Assembly: GCA_031278295.1 (NCBI GenBank)
Contig: JAITKQ010000029.1
Coordinates: 1 to 8,079, forward strand
Reading direction: 5' to 3'
Length of the DNA: 8,079 nt
From: Spirochaetaceae bacterium
GTDB lineage: Bacteria; Spirochaetota; Spirochaetia; Treponematales; Breznakiellaceae
Translations under genes and position numbers: made by a program
The notes under the pieces: model-generated
What the model saw: only the letters and a program-made list of their open reading frames with translations
What the model was told of the DNA's origin: nothing
The model's database searches: none
Shown here: piece after piece, positions 6,408 through 8,079 of the stretch
Position numbering within the stretch: position 1 is the first letter of the stretch
Layout: every line of letters starts with the position of its first letter

Positions 6408-7984
6408 AGCGTGTTTTATCATGTTTTTTGGCCATTGTCATGCAGGGCACGGCTTTTTTTGCCTTCGCCGGAGGGGCAAAGGAGGCTACCCCCGCGCCGA
6501 TCAACGATACGTGGACGCTTTGCGTTACGCAGTTCGATGTCAGCGGGATGCCGCCGGCCCGCGCCGTTATGGGACAGATGGTCATGCAGTACATTGCCGA
6601 AGATATGCGCACGGCCGTCTCGCGTCTGTGGCTGGAGGAGGAGGTAGAATATTACAACGACGCGGCACGGCTAAAAGCCGAAAGCGCGGCGGCAAAAAAA
6701 CTCGGTACAAAGCAGGCGGAGCGTGACAAACTTGTTTTTTCCGGTGACAGCGGCTATAAATACAGGCAGGCGGTAAAAAAAATAGACAAGGACATAGCCG
6801 TTCTGCGTTCCGAGTTTGAAAAATCCGTGGTGTCCGTGCCTCCGCTTGCCATGTCGCCCGTCGTAAAACTTACCGAAGGGAATTTGTCAAAGAATTTCCC
6901 TGCTCCGCCGGTGGCGGGGCAGGAATATTATTTTTGTACGGGGCAGAAGGCGGACGCCTTCCTTTCGGGCAAGATAACATGGTACCTGGACAGGCTTTAT
7001 GTGGAAATATCGCTTTGGAGTGTGTACGCACGGAAGGTGACCTACACGGACAGCGCTATTTTTTCAGCGGACGCGATAAAAGAAGGTTCCATAGAGCTTG
7101 GCGACAGGCTGTTTGACTATATTTCCGGCTACCTGCCCGCATGGATCAAGGTCAAGGCAAACCCGGACAACACTCTTATTGTTGTTGATGACTATGTGGC
7201 GGGCGCGGGCGAAACGGAGCTGCTGGACTTTACGCCCGGCACGGTTTCCATAACCGCGTTTGCCGAGGACTATGAAACCTTTACAACGGATGTTGACCTG
7301 ATCGAGGGGCAACGGACGGATGTATCGATCATACTTGCCCCGATACCGGTAGATGAGTTTGATGTACGCCTCAAGAACGGCCCGCCGTCTGAGCAGGGCG
7401 GGCCGGACGAACATGCCGCTAAAACCTTTGACGGTGACGCCGCCGCCGTGTACGATGGCGCGCTGTATGTTGGCAAAACCCCGATAAGGCTGAAGGGGCA
7501 ATCCGGCCGGCAGAAGAACCTGAATGTGGAAATGCCCGACGGCAAGGTTGACCAGACGGTCTTTATTGTGTCGAAAGACCCGATTGTTTTCGATCCAACG
7601 CCGCCGCCGGCTGAAAACCGGACGGAACTTGCCCGAAAGAAGTTTTACTCAGCCTATGGACGTTTCTGGATAGTGCTGCCCCTGTCCGTACTTGGCGTGG
7701 GCCTGAACAACACGATAACGGCGGCGTACAACAGTACCGGCGATCCTGAGCTAAAGCGGCAGCGGGATATGGCTTACTGGGGCTCGATGGGCCTTAGCAT
7801 ATTGATGGGTGTCTGCCTGGCAGAAACTTTTTACCGCATAGGCCGCTACGTGTGGGAGGCCAACAAAGCGGGCAACCCCCTGGTCAAGAAAACGCAAGAA
7901 TCTGAGACGGCAACAGCAGCGGCGGGCACGGCGGCGGTTACAGAAGACCCCCTCATCCCCGCTGGCGGGGATGAGGGGCGGTAG
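6404..7984 (+). CDS. Exported PEGA-like domain protein of unknown function, membrane-anchored at its C-terminus
   Basis: The product has 526 residues and ends at TAG 7982-7984. It opens with a clear signal peptide (basic MKR, hydrophobic core, cleavage likely after FAFA at residue 22, before GGAKE). Then come a domain beginning TWTLCVTQFDVSGMPPAR (about 37-75); a charged, Ala/Lys-rich, probably helical stretch (about 78-140); a beta-rich middle; and two PEGA-like units (about 246-313 and 315-397, the second with YVGKTPIRLKG). Two likely membrane segments follow (about 421-442 and 457-476), then a hydrophilic Ala/Thr-rich tail. There is no lipobox at the cleavage site. PEGA domains are surface or periplasmic beta modules, so an envelope role is inferred. 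It overlaps prfB by 4 bases and precedes the terminator. No enzyme motif is visible, and I do not recognise the whole protein. Confidence 0.85.
   Translation: MKRVLSCFLAIVMQGTAFFAFAGGAKEATPAPINDTWTLCVTQFDVSGMPPARAVMGQMVMQYIAEDMRTAVSRLWLEEEVEYYNDAARLKAESAAAKKLGTKQAERDKLVFSGDSGYKYRQAVKKIDKDIAVLRSEFEKSVVSVPPLAMSPVVKLTEGNLSKNFPAPPVAGQEYYFCTGQKADAFLSGKITWYLDRLYVEISLWSVYARKVTYTDSAIFSADAIKEGSIELGDRLFDYISGYLPAWIKVKANPDNTLIVVDDYVAGAGETELLDFTPGTVSITAFAEDYETFTTDVDLIEGQRTDVSIILAPIPVDEFDVRLKNGPPSEQGGPDEHAAKTFDGDAAAVYDGALYVGKTPIRLKGQSGRQKNLNVEMPDGKVDQTVFIVSKDPIVFDPTPPPAENRTELARKKFYSAYGRFWIVLPLSVLGVGLNNTITAAYNSTGDPELKRQRDMAYWGSMGLSILMGVCLAETFYRIGRYVWEANKAGNPLVKKTQESETATAAAGTAAVTEDPLIPAGGDEGR
7949..7978. repeat. 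Perfect 14-base palindrome inside the 3' end of the PEGA-like gene
   Basis: CCCCTCATCCCCGC (7949-7962), TG, then GCGGGGATGAGGGG (7965-7978) pair perfectly. The bases encode the last residues, about DPLIPAGGDEG, just before the stop at 7982. No T-run follows directly, so it is not itself an intrinsic terminator, though it could protect the mRNA 3' end. Its short centre and GC-rich arms match the style of the palindrome at 4976-5001, but the arm sequences differ. Confidence 0.65.
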
Positions 7985-8005
7985 CCTGCCTGTCGAGGCA
8001 TTGGA

Positions 8006-8064
8006 CTTGTTCAAGAACCTATTTGAATGTGGGCAAAAGCCCACGGGTTCTTGAACAGGTTTTT
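8006..8064 (+). terminator. Intrinsic terminator with nested hairpins closing the tRNA-prfB-PEGA unit
   Basis: An outer 12-base-pair stem, TGTTCAAGAACC (8008-8019) with GGTTCTTGAACA (8046-8057), encloses an inner 6-pair hairpin GTGGGC/GCCCAC with an AAAA loop (8029-8044). GG and TTTTT (8060-8064) follow. It lies 22 bases past the PEGA-like stop. No T-run flanks the left side, so it works only rightwards. Confidence 0.8.
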
Positions 8065-8079
8065 CAGCGGAAGTTGTTC

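Noticed and set aside
6770..6790. A8 tract in the PEGA-like gene as a phase-variation switch
   Set aside because: It is one of several moderate A or T runs, lies deep in the gene, and nothing else suggests phase variation. The tract length alone is not enough.
6383..7984. Start of the PEGA-like protein at ATG 6383
   Set aside because: The SD GGAGGGG overlaps and follows that codon, and the added residues would spoil the signal peptide. ATG 6404 fits both.
7751..8044. Minus-strand frame across the PEGA-like C-terminus and terminator
   Set aside because: It is antisense to a gene with a clear signal peptide and domains, and it includes the terminator hairpin.

Overview
The window looks like bacterial chromosome, most likely from a spirochaete related to Treponema. 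This is an inference from three things: the exported protein at the right has a signal peptide ending in FAFA followed by GGAKE, a style I associate with Treponema exported proteins; it carries PEGA-like domains; and the DNA is of middling, locally variable GC content. I could not run a search, so genus-level placement is moderate at best.

Left half (1-4745, minus strand): a type I restriction-modification operon. hsdR (restriction/translocation subunit) is followed after only 2 bases by hsdM (adenine methyltransferase subunit), which runs intact off the left edge. The specificity gene hsdS is not in the window and presumably lies further left. A candidate promoter with an inverted repeat over its -10 box sits upstream of hsdR.

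Middle (4746-5191): about 450 bases without a confident gene. It holds the AT-rich hsdR promoter and leader, a hairpin that would pair away a strong Shine-Dalgarno sequence in front of a 14-codon ORF, a second small ORF overlapping it by ATGA, a perfect GC-rich palindrome, and a good promoter (TTGACA, 17 bases, TATCGT) pointing right.

Right half (5152-8064, plus strand): one apparent transcription unit: tRNA-Arg(CCG), then prfB (peptide chain release factor 2), then a 526-residue exported PEGA-like protein of unknown function, closed by a strong intrinsic terminator. prfB is split by the classical autoregulatory +1 frameshift: a 24-codon leader ends at CTT TGA behind a GGGGG element, and the rest of RF2 is in the next frame. 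An ORF finder therefore sees only the downstream part, so the true gene starts at 5294. prfB and the next gene share ATGA, so the second gene may be translationally coupled to termination at an RF2-decoded UGA.

The hsd side is visibly poorer in G+C than the prfB side (spot counts: 26 of 60 at 4141-4200, 37 of 60 at 6001-6060), which fits a transferred restriction locus placed beside a housekeeping operon. I see no convincing previously undescribed system. The most interesting points are the variant RF2 frameshift site with an A9 tract just before it, the RF2/PEGA coupling, the SD-sequestering hairpin, and two GC-rich palindromes, one of them inside a coding end.
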